NCBI RefSeq assembly: GCF_002775205.1
Contig: NC_036454.1
Coordinates: 27,016,283 to 27,080,282 of the forward strand
Direction: 5' to 3'
Length of the DNA stretch: 64,000 nucleotides
Origin: Xiphophorus maculatus
Lineage: Eukaryota > Chordata > Actinopteri > Cyprinodontiformes > Poeciliidae
Position numbers and translations under genes: made by a program. The notes under the pieces are model-generated. The model saw nothing but the letters and a program-made list of their open reading frames with translations, was not told the DNA's origin and ran no database searches. Positions 24,098-36,560 of the stretch are shown one piece after another. Position 1 is the first letter of the stretch. Every line of letters starts with the position of its first letter.

Positions 24098-24826
24098 ATG
24101 AGCGCCTCCTTCCCGAAATCTGATTCCACAACCTCGTTAATGAAATCATCGAGGAGGTCGACACACCTCCCCGATCAGGCATCCGAGATCCGGAAAGGTC
24201 AGCACCAGCACCGCCACCGTCCCGCCGCGCTCCAGGGCAGCAGCGGCAAAACTGACGAGTCCTTCTGGTCGGCCGAGAGCGACGTCAGCGCTCGGAGACC
24301 CCTGTGTCATCCCTCCCTCGTCGGCAGCCAGGACGGGGGTGCCGCCGCGGCCACTCGGGGCAAGTGCAAGCCCCACGCCCCGCACAGCCAAGTTCCCGTT
24401 CAGCAAGGGGCAAACTGCGAGTCGGACCGCGGGTTGACCGAGCGGAGCCGGACTAACCCCAAACCCTCCCACCGCCACCATCACCACCACCACCACCACC
24501 ACCATCACCGCAGGAAGCACCACCGGGAAGACCATCCAGATGACGCGGAGCATCCCCATTCCTGTCACCCGCTCGCCCACAGGGTGCCCTCGCTTTCGGA
24601 CAGCACAGACGACAGGGCCCCGCTGTGTGAACCGAGGGACAGGAAGAGGGGCAGCTTGGCCAGCGGTGGCGGCGGCGGTCAGGTCAGCAGTCCGTCCCCG
24701 TCTTCCTGCTCCCCCGTCCCGCCGTCCAGCAGATCGTCCCGCCGCTCCCGCAGATCCAGCACCGCCTCCTCTGCATCTGACATCAATTTAAGGAGCGTCC
24801 TCAATTCACTGTTTGGGCAGGTATGG

Positions 24827-24880
<54 letters not shown>

Positions 24881-25140
24881 GTTGTTGTTGTTGTCGTTGT
24901 TTGGTTTTGATTGACACTCATGCTGTGTGTGAATGTGCGTTTTTAGAAAATTCCCTGACAAGTTGTGACAGTGACGATGCCCCCAAAATCCACATTTAGC
25001 TTCAGGGACTGTTTGCAGCATCTGTCCTCATATCCTCTATAAACAACCACCCCCATGTTCTCTGAGACATTCTGTTTGGGTTCATATTCTCTGGCCTCCT
25101 CCATCACCTCCTGTGTGTTCTGTATCATTACTGGGCAAAC

Positions 25141-25183
<43 letters not shown>

Positions 25184-28100
25184 CTCCTTTTTTTTTAATG
25201 CATCCATTTCTTATGTAATTTAGAAAATACAGTTCTACCTCCTACAGATTTCCTCAATCAAGCAGCTCTTTCTGATTGAAGTAGGACAGAAATACGTTCC
25301 AGGACCACAGAGGTGGAAAATCTCTGATGTGCTAATGTCTCTCTGGTGAAAATCGCTTGTGTGGACTCGTGTTCCTACACACCATTCAGTCGGGAGCGCC
25401 GGCTGCTGTGATTGTTTTGTGTTTGAAGGTAATCACTGATGTTCCTGCTGGTGATGGAGTGTCTATTTTCAGCTCTGAGATGTATTCATACAAAGGAGAA
25501 GAAGAAGTGCGGCTTCATATGCCCGCTCTCTTATCTGTGCTGTCATCCTGCATAAATTGGGGCTGCTTTGAAAGCAACCGTCTTTCCAGTACCACCAAAA
25601 AACAACAAAAAAAAGCATCAGAGGGCGTCAGCTTGAGCTTTAAACCACTGATAATATGTTGTTTACTGGGTGCATTCCGCAGAAGTCAGGGTTTATTTGC
25701 CTCCATGTTTGGTAATTAGATATTATCCAAAGGGATTTCTGTACAGTGCCTTGCAAAAGTGAACTTTTTCCACATTTGACACCAACACGAAGCAGTGCAT
25801 ATTACCGAAATCCTGGAAAATAAAAATAAATCCTACAAATACAAATGTGGAAAAGTGTGGTGCATTAATATTCATCCGCCCCGAGTCGGCAGCTACGACT
25901 CAAATTCTTTTTCAGGATATGTTTTCTACCAGTTTTGCAGAGTTAGAGGCTCCGATTGTTCTTTGCGAAATAGATTCACGTTCACTCTCATTTGCATTTA
26001 GGTCCAGGCTTCGATTGGGCCAATCAAACCACATAACAGCTCTATCTGTCTTTCCGTCAGCTCCGACCAGCTTCCCTGTCCCTGTTAAAGATTCCCACAG
26101 CATGATGCAGCCACCGCCAGTGGGAAGTTTTTGCCAGGCCGTGCAGCATCCTCCATGTTGGAGTAAAGCATCGTTTTTGACCAGGTCACTTTCTACCACG
26201 TTTGCTTACGAGGCTTGTGGCTCTGTTTACTTCTTACCGCTTTTCCATAGAGAACAGATTTGTGGAGCTCATGATTGAACTCCACAAAAAAGACTGAACT
26301 GTTTTTTCAAAAGATGTGGATCTCTGCAAATTGTGGTTTTTTTTTTTGGTTTTCTTGACATTTGCGGAATATCAACAAAGTTTTGCGCATGTTTGTAATG
26401 GAGACACAGCTGGAGTTATCTCGCCTGGCCCTACTTCAAATTTGCTCACAACTGCCTCCCTGTCCTGTCTGCTGTGTCTGGTCTTCATTGTGCTGATTTT
26501 TCACTAATGTTCACTAACAAACCCCTAGAGGGCTTCGCACACCAGCTGCATTTATAATAAGAATACATTACACTCAGGTAGACCCTGTTTTTTGATAGGC
26601 TAACTACTGAAGGTTGCACTAGATTTTAATTGGGCTGCCAGAGTAAAAGGGGGCTGAATGCAGATGGGTGCCACACTTTTAAGGTGTTTTTACGGAGATT
26701 GTGAAAATCTTCTGGCATCATTTCCTTTCAACTTCACAATTTAAAAACTACTCAGAGCCGCATTAAATCCCAATAACCCGAGGCCCTGTACATTTGCCGA
26801 AATGAAAAGCTCTCAGTCATAAAGACAAACTTGTTGCTCGTCCCTCAAGGGAAGCCATCTGATGCTCATAGTATGAAAATCCATTTGCGCAGCTTCCCCC
26901 ACGAGTCAGCCTGAGAGCATTCTGTGGAAAACACTGGCGTGACCCCGAAGGCGGTCTCAGCTGAGGAGCCTACGGTCGGTCGGTGAGGAGTCTACAGCGA
27001 CGCATGGCTTCGCACGCCGCAGTCCGAACAAGACGAGTCTGTTTGACAGGCCTGCGCAGAAATGCGTAAACAGATGCTCGTCAGGCTAGCGGAGGGACCG
27101 TGTCATTGTTTGCAGCACGCGTTAAAAAAAAGAACGTCACGCTCACGCCGTAAATACACACAGGATTTAGGGGGGCCGGTTTAGACACAAATGTCACGGC
27201 GATAAACAACGGCAGCTGTATTTGTCCCACTCTGTTTGATTGTCCTGCTGGACTGGAGGTCGGCGTGACCTTGCCACCTGCAGAGGGCAGAGGATGGCCT
27301 GCATCGTAGCAGCTGGGGTGGAGGGGGTGGTTGAGGCAGGGAAAAAAACAAAAGGCTTGTGCAGAAATTCTAAACACGGTTTACCTTTGGGTGTAATTTT
27401 GAGGTTGGAAATGATTAATTGTATCCCCCCCCACCCTCAGTGCAGGTGAGGAGGACGACAGGAAGCTGGAAATAGGTCGCAACAGAATGTTCTCTTGAAC
27501 TTGCCTTGCCTGGATTCTCAGCTAAACTGTAAACACTTTGCATTTTGCAGCGATCATCGGGCATCAGGTGCACATCTGTTAATCTTATGCAGCAATTTTC
27601 TTCTTCTTCTGTTGTTTATTCTGGTGCTTTCAGAGCCCATAAGCCTGCGCCGAGGTGTCGGCACTGTTGACAGAATAATCAACAGTTTGGATGCTGTGAC
27701 AGCTGAATGAAATGTATTTCTGAGGTCCCTTTTCCTTTAATAGGCATTATTATCTCTCCTTTCATAGCCCTCCCTCTTATTACCCCCCCCACCCCTCCTC
27801 CACTTCACTTTCCCTCTCCCCCTGATGCTGTCGCTGTCACTGCTCCGGACGGTAAAGTAGTTTGGCGTTTTTGTCTCTTGCGCCGCATAGAGACAAGGCT
27901 AGCACCCCCCCAGTCTTCATGGGTCTTGCTGAAAGTAGAGTTTGCATTCCTCTCAAAATCCGACCTGCGAACCTGAAGCAGAGAAAGTCCTCATGGTCGT
28001 ACTTAATGCCTCTTTTCTCGGTTGGAATGGGAAACTGCTTAGTCTGGCCTCTCAGAGCGGTAAGGCTTGTGGTTGTCCTCTCTGTCGTCCGTGTTTCTTG

Positions 28101-31100
28101 GACTGTTTTATGGATTTTGTGGCACATTAGAAACAGGCAGCAAGTAAACGGCTCAGATTACTTTAATTTTACCTCTGTTGAATAATTTGATATAGGTTTG
28201 GATTCAGTATTTCCTAATGAAGCTCTTGGAAAAGGCAACGTGTGCTTGATGCCCTAGTTGCATAGTGTCCTAATGCAATATATTTTGTGACGCTGTTTGT
28301 TTCGCCTTTTCTCTCCCTCTGAGTATGTTTACTGTTCCTGCGACAGTGTATAGGTGTAAGGTGCCAGTCTGTGTAAGTGTCAAGTAAACTGTTATGAATA
28401 ATGAGTGGAAAGTTGGCAACATGTTTGTTTTATAGATGTACTTAGTTTAGTTTTCTGCTATGTCTTCATATATCTGACAGTGTTTCTCTTGTATTGACAC
28501 GCAGTAAAGCTCAGCTGTTACTCTAATGTCTGAAGCACAAATAGGCTGCACTGCATTTTCGTATTGCAGAGTAACAGCCCAGAGTTACTTCCTTACATTG
28601 CCTTGCAAAAGTGTTTCGCACCCCACTCAACATGTTTACCCTTTGCCACGTTGCAGACAGCAAACGTCGGCGTGTTTTACTGGGAAAATAACCAGCAGTA
28701 ATTTGTCGGGAGATTTGAAACGGGTGGGAAAGTTTTTTTTTAATCTGTAAAGTGCGGCATGCATTTGCCATCAGCCCCGTAATCAAACAAAAAGTCTCAC
28801 TGCCAGGTTCTAATAGTCCGTCGTACCACTCACTCGAGGGATGATTGAAGTAAAAGCCACTTTTTGAAAATATTTTCTGTCATTTGTAATTTCTTTCTTA
28901 GAAGAGAAAGAAGGAAAAATTGATTAAAATGAAAAATTTAATCTGGTATGAAAATATCGGAGATGCTTAATGCTGCTAAATCTTCCTTGGAAAATATTTC
29001 TTGAGCTGTGGATCTCTACAGCTCTCCGGCGTTACCGCTAGCTGCTTCTCTTACTTACCCCATCCTCGCCTGGCCTGTCAGCTAAGACGGACAGCCATGC
29101 TCTGGTATACAGTCGTGCCATCCGGCCGTTTCCAGGTGTCATATGGAAGGGCTCTGTGAGATCTCCAAAGCGTGAGATATCGTTTTATACCCTTACTCTG
29201 CTTTAGAATTTTCCACAACTTCATTTCTGTGTTCCTTGGTCTTCATGATGCCGCTTGTTCCCTGACGCCTTCACAAAGCAGCTGGATTTTTACTCGGATT
29301 AAGTTTATTTGCTGTGTAAGTGACCTCTTAAAAAATGTTGATTGTGCTTGATTTTATTAGGGGCATCAAAGTAAAGAGGGCTTTATTGCAAATGCATGCC
29401 ACACTTTCTGAAATTATATATGAATACAACCACGAAATGAAAATGGATTAATTTTGCCCAAGTCAAAATGAATCACATACTTTGTAAAGTTTTTTTAAAT
29501 TACTATTATTATTGTTTAAAATCAGTTCTTTGTTGCTCTAACATGAAATATTAAAAGTGCAGCAGTATTATGTAAAATTGACTTTTTTGAACTCTACATC
29601 ATGTTACAATGTCATTTCCTCATCAAAAACACACCTGGAGTGTTGCCTTGATTCTCTTATGCATGTGTGAGAAATCCTTTAATCTCCCGTGGCAACCATT
29701 CATCTGTGCAAAACGCCTGTTTGGATCTAGCCCCGCCTTTCAGGCACAGCTCTTCCTCGGAGCTGCAGTTTCTGATCTTCCAAGCTTCCCCCTCACAAAG
29801 CACTCCTCTCCTTACGTCCCCCCACTCAGCCCCTTCAGACTAGCCAGGACCAATTAGCAAACACCTGGTGGACCTGCACATCAGCTGAGCTCATTATGGG
29901 AGCTGCTTCTCAGAGCAACACTGGTAAAAACATTGTTAAAAGGTTAATAGAAGCAGTGACTTCCTGAAGACAGAGTTTCAGACAGGGTGGGAGTTTTTAA
30001 AGAGACAGAGGCCCAATTTCAAGGTGCTAAATCAGAAAGTAAAATTTTTTAAAGTCACATTTAATATATACAGCATTTTTAAAACAACTGAAGTTAACAT
30101 AGTTCCTTGACTATGCTATAAAATTACACTATATGCCTCAATAACACATGATACTGCTTCTTTAATAAAATACATTGTGGTTCTAATGTGAAAAAATGTT
30201 CAAGGAGTGTGAACCGTAGACATCTTTACAGCTCTTCCCGACACCTTGCTTAATTCTACTCTCCCTTGTCTCTGCACACTTGTGGAAAGATGTTCCAGGA
30301 CGCCGAGAGGCGACTCAGACTTGTGCTGTCTTGTGAGGAATCAGGATATCTTGGGCCGTATCAGGACTCCATTGTTTCCGTGACACAAAACTGCGTTCTC
30401 GTGAGCAACATACTGGGACAAACCTGTGTCTTCCTGGGTAAAGGCATGGCAAAGTGCAGGCAGGCTGTACGTAAGTCTCTCAAAACACGCTTGCATCTGC
30501 AGTCATCATATCGGTGAAACTTGCATTTCTCTAAAAAGAAAGAAGTTACAGTAGCACACAAATATATTGTGAGCAAGTTATGGATGAAAAAGTTAATTCA
30601 GCTTTTCCCCAACAAGACTTGTTGCTTTTACACGACACAGCTTTGGCCAAGATATAGCTGTTGACTTGACTGCTGGCCTTAAACACAATACCATACAAGA
30701 TAGACTTTCTGACTGAAAGGGCTTTGGTTCTGCGGGGGAAAAGCAAGCTCACAGCATCACCACTCCAACACCGTGCTTCACTTTGTCACCTCCTGCAGAC
30801 GCAAAGTTTGCTCACTCCCCGATGGTTTTTCTGTAGTCTTTAATGAATTCGTTTGCACCCCTGATGAAGATGTACAAAAACCCTTACGTAAATAAATTTG
30901 TCTTTAACAACTGTAGCATAATGAAAGTCTCTTTTCGAAGAGTATGCGGCTGACCCTATAGGACATGTCACCTTGACCTGTGAAGGCTGACGAGCTGGTA
31001 TTGATGGGTTGACACAGAAAGTACTGATGGTGTTGGGTTGCCACGTTGTTTTCGGGCCCATGTGCCTGTGTTTTCTGTGTCAGAGTTTCTGCTCAGTATG

Positions 31101-34100
31101 TACTTGGGGCCTGACGTCATCACTTTGTGTTGTGTTTAGACGTCTCTCCACTCCTGCTGTTAACCCCTCAGCGCTCTGGGAAATGTCTGCTGCGCGCTCT
31201 TGTCCTTTAAAGGTTGCTTTTATTGTATACAGACACTAAAAGAAAAACCCACTGAAACAGTTGCATTCTTCTTTGAACTGCAACGTTGACGTTCCTGGTC
31301 CAGCACTCTTTCCTCTAAAGTTTTGTTATTCCAGTGAGACTTAGTTCCACTCAGCTATTAATATTTTCTTACCGTTTAGCTGGAGCGTCTGTAGGAACGT
31401 TGGGGAATGTTGTGGAGAAGATTCGGGATTCAGATTTTGGCATCACTTCCGTCACATTATTGTCAGAAGCATGTTTGCATGGAATGTGTTGACAAAGGAA
31501 GTTTATCTTACTGCTAAAATTATGTTTGTTGTTTTTCATTTATGTGTGATCATTTGATTTTTACCATCCAATAATAAGATGTCTCGTCTCAACAGGACAG
31601 AGAGCTGCGGCCAGAAGAAATGGACGGTAAGATTTTGTTTCTCCAAAGTACGGCCATTCATGTTTGAGCCACGCTGTCAGTATATCACTATACCGTCTGC
31701 TGTTTTCGTCATAACAGAGCTGCGAGATGCTTTCAAGGAGTTTGACAAAGACAAGGACGGCTTTATTAGCTGTAAAGACCTGGGGAACTGCATGAGGACC
31801 ATGGGATACATGCCGACAGAAATGGAGCTGATAGAACTGAGTCAACAGATAAACATGAACTGTAAGCCCATAACTGTCTCACACTCGTGTATGTAATGTA
31901 TGTACAAAAGATCCCGTCAGAGGTTAATGTGCAGTCATCATGAGCATAAACATCATCGTAATTTAGGGCAACAACCAACTTCAGCAACGTCTGGAACTGG
32001 ATGCATAATTTTGAACTGATTGTAAATTTTCTTCGACAAGCAAACCTATAGGGTCAGTTATCAAGCAAAATCTGAGCAAATGTCCCATGGAAAGTTTCAC
32101 TTTGATTACAGCTACTAGCATATTGGACTAGCTCTATTAGCAACATTTCTAAAATGAATTAAGATTGGTAGTTTAAATGTCACAAATCCAGCTTTTATTA
32201 TGGTCCGTGCTTTCCCAGTACGGATGAGGTCCGAACCATTACCAAGGCTAAAAGTTATAGCCTGCTTTTTCACTCCAAAACTATTTCTGTGTGAACATTA
32301 TCCTGTTGGAACACCTAGTTGTGTCCAACTATAAATCATCTGACCCAGATTGTCAGCTTAAAGAAAATGGGTTAGGATGGATGTTCGATAACAACTCATT
32401 GTACCAAAGCCCAATCCTATCAGTATGGCTGTCCATGAAGAAAGATTCTCTTATCTAAAGACTTACAGTTTCAAGCTCAAGAGCAATATGTTACTGCCCA
32501 CGTTGAATGTGTAAATAACCTTTCAGAAGGAAAGTTTTATGGTCAGAGGAGATAAACATTGAGCCACTTAGCAACAATGACAAGAAATATGTTTAGAAGA
32601 GTCAAAGTGGGACTTTCAAACCAACAACTGAGGATAACGGTCAAAATGCCCCCCAGCAAGTCCACCTCCAAATGACTGAAAAAAACCAAACAAAGTAAAG
32701 GTTTTTAGAATGGCCTAGTCAAAGTCTGGATTTTATGCAATTGTGATAAATTGGGTTGGCTGTAAACAAGGCATACATGGTCAAACACCCTCCAACGTGC
32801 TGCATTACAAACCGTAGCCATGAGTGGCACAAGAAGTTTTTCTTAAATTTTCATTTATTAAGGGAAATGTTTAGCAGTTGTTTATTTAGGTTATTTTTGC
32901 CAAAAATTATACAATAATTTTACACTGTGGGAACGATACAAAACCCACCAAAAATTAAACTTGCGCACCTAGTTCTTCTTTTATGCTGCATAAAAGTGTT
33001 CCACAATGGAAATAGAAAAGAACATTTTTAAATGCATCATTAAAAGCCCAAAATGAACTCAGCAATCATGTTTATGACCCTAAATGTGTGCCCTGGACTG
33101 TGTGTACTGTAATTGTATCTGGGGTTGTTTTTATTCATCTTACATCAGTGGGAGGTCATGTGGATTTTGACGATTTTGTGGAACTAATGGGCCCAAAACT
33201 CCTCGCCGAAACTGCAGACATGATTGGGATAAAGGAGTTAAAAGACGCATTCAGGGAGGTAAGGTGGTCTGACATTTTACTAGTTAATGCTCTTTCATAG
33301 CTTTTAACATTCATTTAAGTCGTGTTGTTTTTGATTGTTGTTGATGTTGCTTCTCTGCTGGTTACTCTCAGTTTGACACAAATGGGGACGGTGCCATAAG
33401 CACCACTGAGCTCAGAGATGCAATGAGGAAGTTATTGGGCCAACAAGTAAGTGATCACAAAGAAAGCCGAGCTGGTGAACTGGTTTCTTAGCCCCTGTGT
33501 GTGGGGCTCTCGTTATTCTTTCTGACCTATTTTCCTCTTTTTCAGGTAGGTCTTAAAGAGGTAGAAGATATCCTAAGGGATGTGGACTTAAACGGTGACG
33601 GACTTGTTGACTTTGAAGGTAAAAGGAGTTTCATCACCATTTTCAAAAGTATGCATGCAGCTGGAACTTTTTCACATTTCATCACTGCACAAGTCTAAAC
33701 TTCCAAACTTGTACTGGGATTTTGTAACTGCAGGTGCAAGGCTTTTGGGGTTAGTCTGTCTCAGCTTTGGAAATGTACAGAAGCAGATTGTTCTGTGCAA
33801 AGCACCTAAGCTCAGTCAGATTGGAGTTAAAGCACTTGTGAGCATCAATTTCCAATTCTTGCTGTAGATTCACAATTGGATTGAGTTCTGGGCAGCTAGA
33901 GTCTCAAGGTGTTTGAGGCCTCTAATGGCCCTATTCCACTTGCACCTTCTTTGTGCGGCCCGACTCGGCTCTACGCGGTTGTAAGAGTTTTCCACTAGTT
34001 ACAGTTAAGTGGTACCAGCCCAATATTTTAGGACTTTCTTCGCTGGGGTTCCAAGTGTGAAGACTTGCATTGAAAACATGACACCAGAAGACTAACTGAT

Positions 34101-35447
34101 TGGCCAGGGAGTGGAGTCAGTGGTTTCATCACAATAGTGACTCCCTTACAGTAATGTGACTCGCCATTTGTAAAACGTCACAGCAGTGTCTGAATCTGAC
34201 AGAAAGCTACAGTCTGAGCAGAATGTTCAACATTGCTTCCCTCCGTTGTTGCTACTGGAACGTGGGGGTAGATCTGGGGAGGCAGCTCAGATTCCCCAGG
34301 GAGATTGTTCTGCTCTGGCCAGACCTAACCACAGTCTGTGGCTTCTGTCAGAGCCACAGAGGACTGTCCAGGTGGTGGAGCTCACCGTCCTGTAGGAGGA
34401 AAGCATGGTGGCTGTCAATGAACGGAAGCATCCTAAGTATGGGGACCTGTGAGAAGATTGCAGGGAGGATGGAAATCCACCATGTACCCCTCCGAAGTGG
34501 CATGTAGGGGCTTTGTTGGGTCTTCGTCTGCACTGTGACTAGGAATGCACAGGAACAGGGTGTCGGAAAGCCATTAAAGATCTGGCAGAAGAGGCAGAGA
34601 AGGGCAGTGGCTGAGGAGGAAGGATAGGAGTTTGGGGGGAAATAACGCTTAGGTTACCAACAAGGGGTGACAGGGAAAGATCTGTGTCACCGCCTCGCCC
34701 CCAGGAGATGTACTGGAGTTAAAGGAGCAGAACATTAGCGACTAGTGATCTCTAGCTGATGACCCGTTTATGCCCATAGGGGTATTCAGGAGAGCACACT
34801 TCCACAAAGGCACTGGTGAAGGTGCGTCAGGCAGCAATGCCTAGCAGGTAGATCACTAACCTGTATTTTATGTGTTGTGTTTGTGTCACGTCCAGATCTC
34901 ATTACGGTACTTTTCAGACTGTGGGACAGCCCAACCTCACTGACTAATGTTGTTTATTGTAATGGAAAACCAGTCGAACTCAGTAGAGTGGAGTTGAGCC
35001 GAGTTGAGACGCACTTCTAGGTGCTAATGGAAAATGCCCATAACAGGCTTTCTTCCAGGATTGCCTTGTATTTAGCTCCATACATCTTTCCATTAACTCT
35101 CTGTGGCTTTCCTGTTATGGCCGAAGAAAAACATCCTTACTGCATGATGTTATCACCCCCAGGTTTCACATTGCAGATGGTGTGTTCAGGGTGTTAGCTT
35201 TATGCGTTTTATGTACTGTATGTAGGCCGAAAAGATATATTTTGGTGTCATCCGACCAGGGCACAATGTCTCTGTTCTGTTCGTAAAACTTTAAATTTTT
35301 ACGAACTTTTTTAAAGTATACAAACTTTTGCAAGGACCTGTATTAAAGCTATACAACAGGGTATGGCTTAATTGTTGCATTTTGTCATTATTTCCTCATT
35401 CCTCATTCTTTTGTCTTTCAGAGTTCGTTCGAATGATGTCTCGCTAA
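24098..35447 (+). CDS. cabp1: Calcium-binding protein 1, caldendrin form
   Basis: Exons 24098-24820, 31596-31626, 31718-31861, 33149-33258, 33372-33446, 33546-33618 and 35422-35447 join in phase to 393 aa. CaBP1/caldendrin is a neuronal calmodulin-like sensor that acts on voltage-gated calcium channels, IP3 receptors and the postsynaptic density. Exon 1 gives the long basic Ser-rich N-terminus of caldendrin: it begins [18 protein letters not shown], has a run of 11 His, and ends LNSLFGQ. EF-hand 1 ([12 protein letters not shown], from residue 261) is complete. EF-hand 2 ([14 protein letters not shown]) is the inactive form known for this family. EF-hands 3 ([12 protein letters not shown]) and 4 ([12 protein letters not shown]) are canonical. 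The end FVRMMSR matches mammals. Introns hold Tc1-like and Harbinger-type elements. Two alternative first exons at 28027 and 30290 are listed separately. Confidence 0.97.
24478..24510 (+). repeat. cabp1: CAY codon run encoding 11 histidines
   Basis: A CAC/CAT trinucleotide run in frame within caldendrin exon 1, flanked by further His, Arg and Lys codons. It encodes a polyhistidine tract not present in the mammalian caldendrin I recall. Its length may vary between individuals. Confidence 0.9.
24828..24880. repeat. (ATT)n microsatellite right after the exon 1 donor
   Basis: A perfect trinucleotide run starting only about 8 bp inside the first long intron of cabp1, followed by a GTT run. Confidence 0.95.
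25142..25181. repeat. (GA)n microsatellite
   Basis: A dinucleotide run of about 40 bp in cabp1 intron 1. Confidence 0.95.
25741..26690 (-). mobile_element. Tc1-like transposon relic
   Basis: Minus-strand frames still show transposase landmarks, [18 protein letters not shown] and [12 protein letters not shown], corresponding to the HGGGSIMLWG and WPxxSPDLNPIE motifs of Tc1 transposases, but with stops and frame breaks. The left edge has the typical CAGTGCCTTGCAAAAGTG end and the right part has AGAGTAAAAGGGGGCTGAAT. It is inactive and lies in cabp1 intron 1. Confidence 0.85.
28027..28059 (+). CDS. cabp1: Alternative first coding exon of cabp1 (myristoylated short/long forms)
   Basis: ATG GGA AAC TGC opens an 11-codon exon reading [11 protein letters not shown], directly followed by a good donor (GTAAGG) in phase 0, the phase needed to join exon 2 at 31596 or the exon at 30290. 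Mammalian CaBP1-S and CaBP1-L start MGNCVKYPLR, with Gly2 myristoylated. The resemblance, position and phase together make this the fish counterpart. It would replace the long caldendrin N-terminus and imply a second promoter in intron 1. Confidence 0.8.
28588..29415 (-). mobile_element. Tc1-like transposon relic
   Basis: The same family and orientation as the relic at 25741, with CATTGCCTTGCAAAAGTGTT on the left and ATCAAAGTAAAGAGGGCTTT on the right. No transposase frame survives. It lies in cabp1 intron 1, between the two alternative first exons. Confidence 0.75.
29551..30165 (-). mobile_element. TTAA-flanked element, copy 3, reverse orientation, both ends intact
   Basis: TTAA stands at 29551-29554 and 30162-30165. 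The ends AAGTGCAGCAGTATTATGT and, read backwards, AGAAGCAGTATCATGT form the inverted repeat. The body is the reverse complement of copies 1, 2 and 4. It lies in cabp1 intron 1, about 125 bp before the exon at 30290. Confidence 0.9.
30290..30466 (+). CDS. cabp1: Alternative cassette exon of cabp1 (long CaBP1 form)
   Basis: An acceptor (GTGGAAAG) is followed by 59 codons starting [11 protein letters not shown] and ending [17 protein letters not shown]. The mammalian CaBP1-L insert has the same layout: it starts MCQEE, contains AQNCAV and GPACIFLRKGF, and ends ENRQ before DRSLRPEE. Using the donor GTACGT after GCT keeps phase 0 into exon 2 (DRELRPEE). The stronger-looking GTAAGT four bases later would shift the frame, so the choice of donor needs transcript proof. 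Confidence 0.75.
32250..32960 (+). mobile_element. Old Tc1/mariner-like relic in cabp1 intron 3
   Basis: Plus-strand fragments resemble Tc1-type transposase text, for example TTTTTAGAATGGCCTAGTCA followed by AAGTCTGGATTTTATGCAAT, which corresponds to the WPxxSPDLNPIE region. Frames are heavily broken. It is distinct from the relics read on the minus strand elsewhere in this gene. Confidence 0.5.
33700..35345 (-). mobile_element. Tc1-like relic interrupted by a Harbinger-type element
   Basis: Parts 33700-33922 and 35044-35345 continue each other: CTCAGTCAGATTGGA and CAATTGGATTGAGTTCTGGG on the left, ACAGGCTTTCTTCCAGGATT and GGTGTCATCCGACCAGGGCA on the right. The transposase sense would be minus. 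No open frame remains. It lies in cabp1 intron 6. Confidence 0.75.
33926..35040. mobile_element. Harbinger-type non-autonomous element, 1.1 kb
   Basis: TAA stands on both sides (33923-33925 and 35041-35043), the 3-bp target duplication of PIF/Harbinger elements, and joining across it restores the interrupted Tc1 relic. The terminal inverted repeat is about 50 bp, from TGGCCCTATTCCACTTGCAC on the left to its diverged mirror, GGTGCTAATGGAAAATGCCCA, on the right. Subterminal GAGCCGAGTTGAG repeats occur. No transposase was recognised inside. Confidence 0.85.
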
Positions 35448-36560
35448 GTTCGAACATCGGTCCTGAATGTGAAGCTTCTTCACACTAAAACCACGTCCAA
35501 CTAAAGGACACGCCAAGAACTACTGAGCCATCGAAATCTAAACGACACTGGAATTCAAACTCCTCGAATGTTACAGAGCGAGGGTTGCCCTCCCACTTTC
35601 AATCAATAAGTGTTCTTCCTCAAAACTTTTAAAGTTCAACTGAGGCAGAGTTTGCTGTAGCATAGCTAAAGATCGTCTAATTTATGTTTTTGCACTTTAA
35701 TTGTCACTTAACAACAACGTCCTGTGTTGATAGATTTTCGCTGTCCTGTCTCAGATTCTACATGGTGTAATTAAGTGTCTTGCATAATGTCACCTTCGAT
35801 GTTTTCCGCAGCATCAGAATGAGGGACTGAATGTAGGAAAGACAGAACATTAGCACTGTTGAATGTTTATATATTCGCACATCGTCTGTTGTATTAGAAA
35901 TGTACTTGAAGGTACCTTTGTGCAGCAGTGGTGCTTCACCAAAAAAAATCAAAGTGGCAATACCCACACCTGTAATGTAACTTTGTGACCATGTGTAATT
36001 TTTCACTGTGCCAGACCTGTTCCAATGAAAAAGCATCACTGTCTGACATGCAGCAAAGAAAGAAATCTGATCTTAATGAGACGCAAATCTCTGAAATGCC
36101 TCCATATTTGTTATCCACTGAGATCAGCAGAACAAAGGAGAAGAAGAAGAAGAAAAAAAGACAGTAAATGATGGACGGCTTTTCTCAAAAGCTTAAAAAG
36201 TGCTCACCGACACTGACCAGCGTTGATTTGCAGCAATACAGCACATGTTAAGACTGCGTCTTTTTGTGATCATGTCTGTATTCATAAAAGCCTGTGAAGT
36301 AGAAACGGCTGTTTTTGAGAGTCTGTTTAGGTCAGCATGAGGTCACACAAATGTGAACTGTATGTACAGTGGATCCGATCATGTTGTACCTGTCACTGTC
36401 TTTATGACTCGATATGTGGTAATGTTCCAAACATCTGTGCTGTCGAACAATTTTTTATGCATGCCAAAGAGAGACATTTACTACATTTAGTATGCACAAT
36501 TTTGTTTATAAAAAGAGGAAACTAGACATTTGAACAAGTTAAACATAGAAAAATAAAAGG
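35448..36560 (+). other. cabp1: Probable cabp1 3' untranslated region
   Basis: Non-coding sequence after the CaBP1 stop, with an AATAAA at 36552-36557 as candidate polyadenylation signal. The end is inferred from the signal. Confidence 0.5.

Noticed and set aside
24146-24580. 144-codon minus-strand frame opposite cabp1
   Set aside because: It is the shadow of the GC-rich caldendrin exon; its Val run is the complement of the histidine codons.
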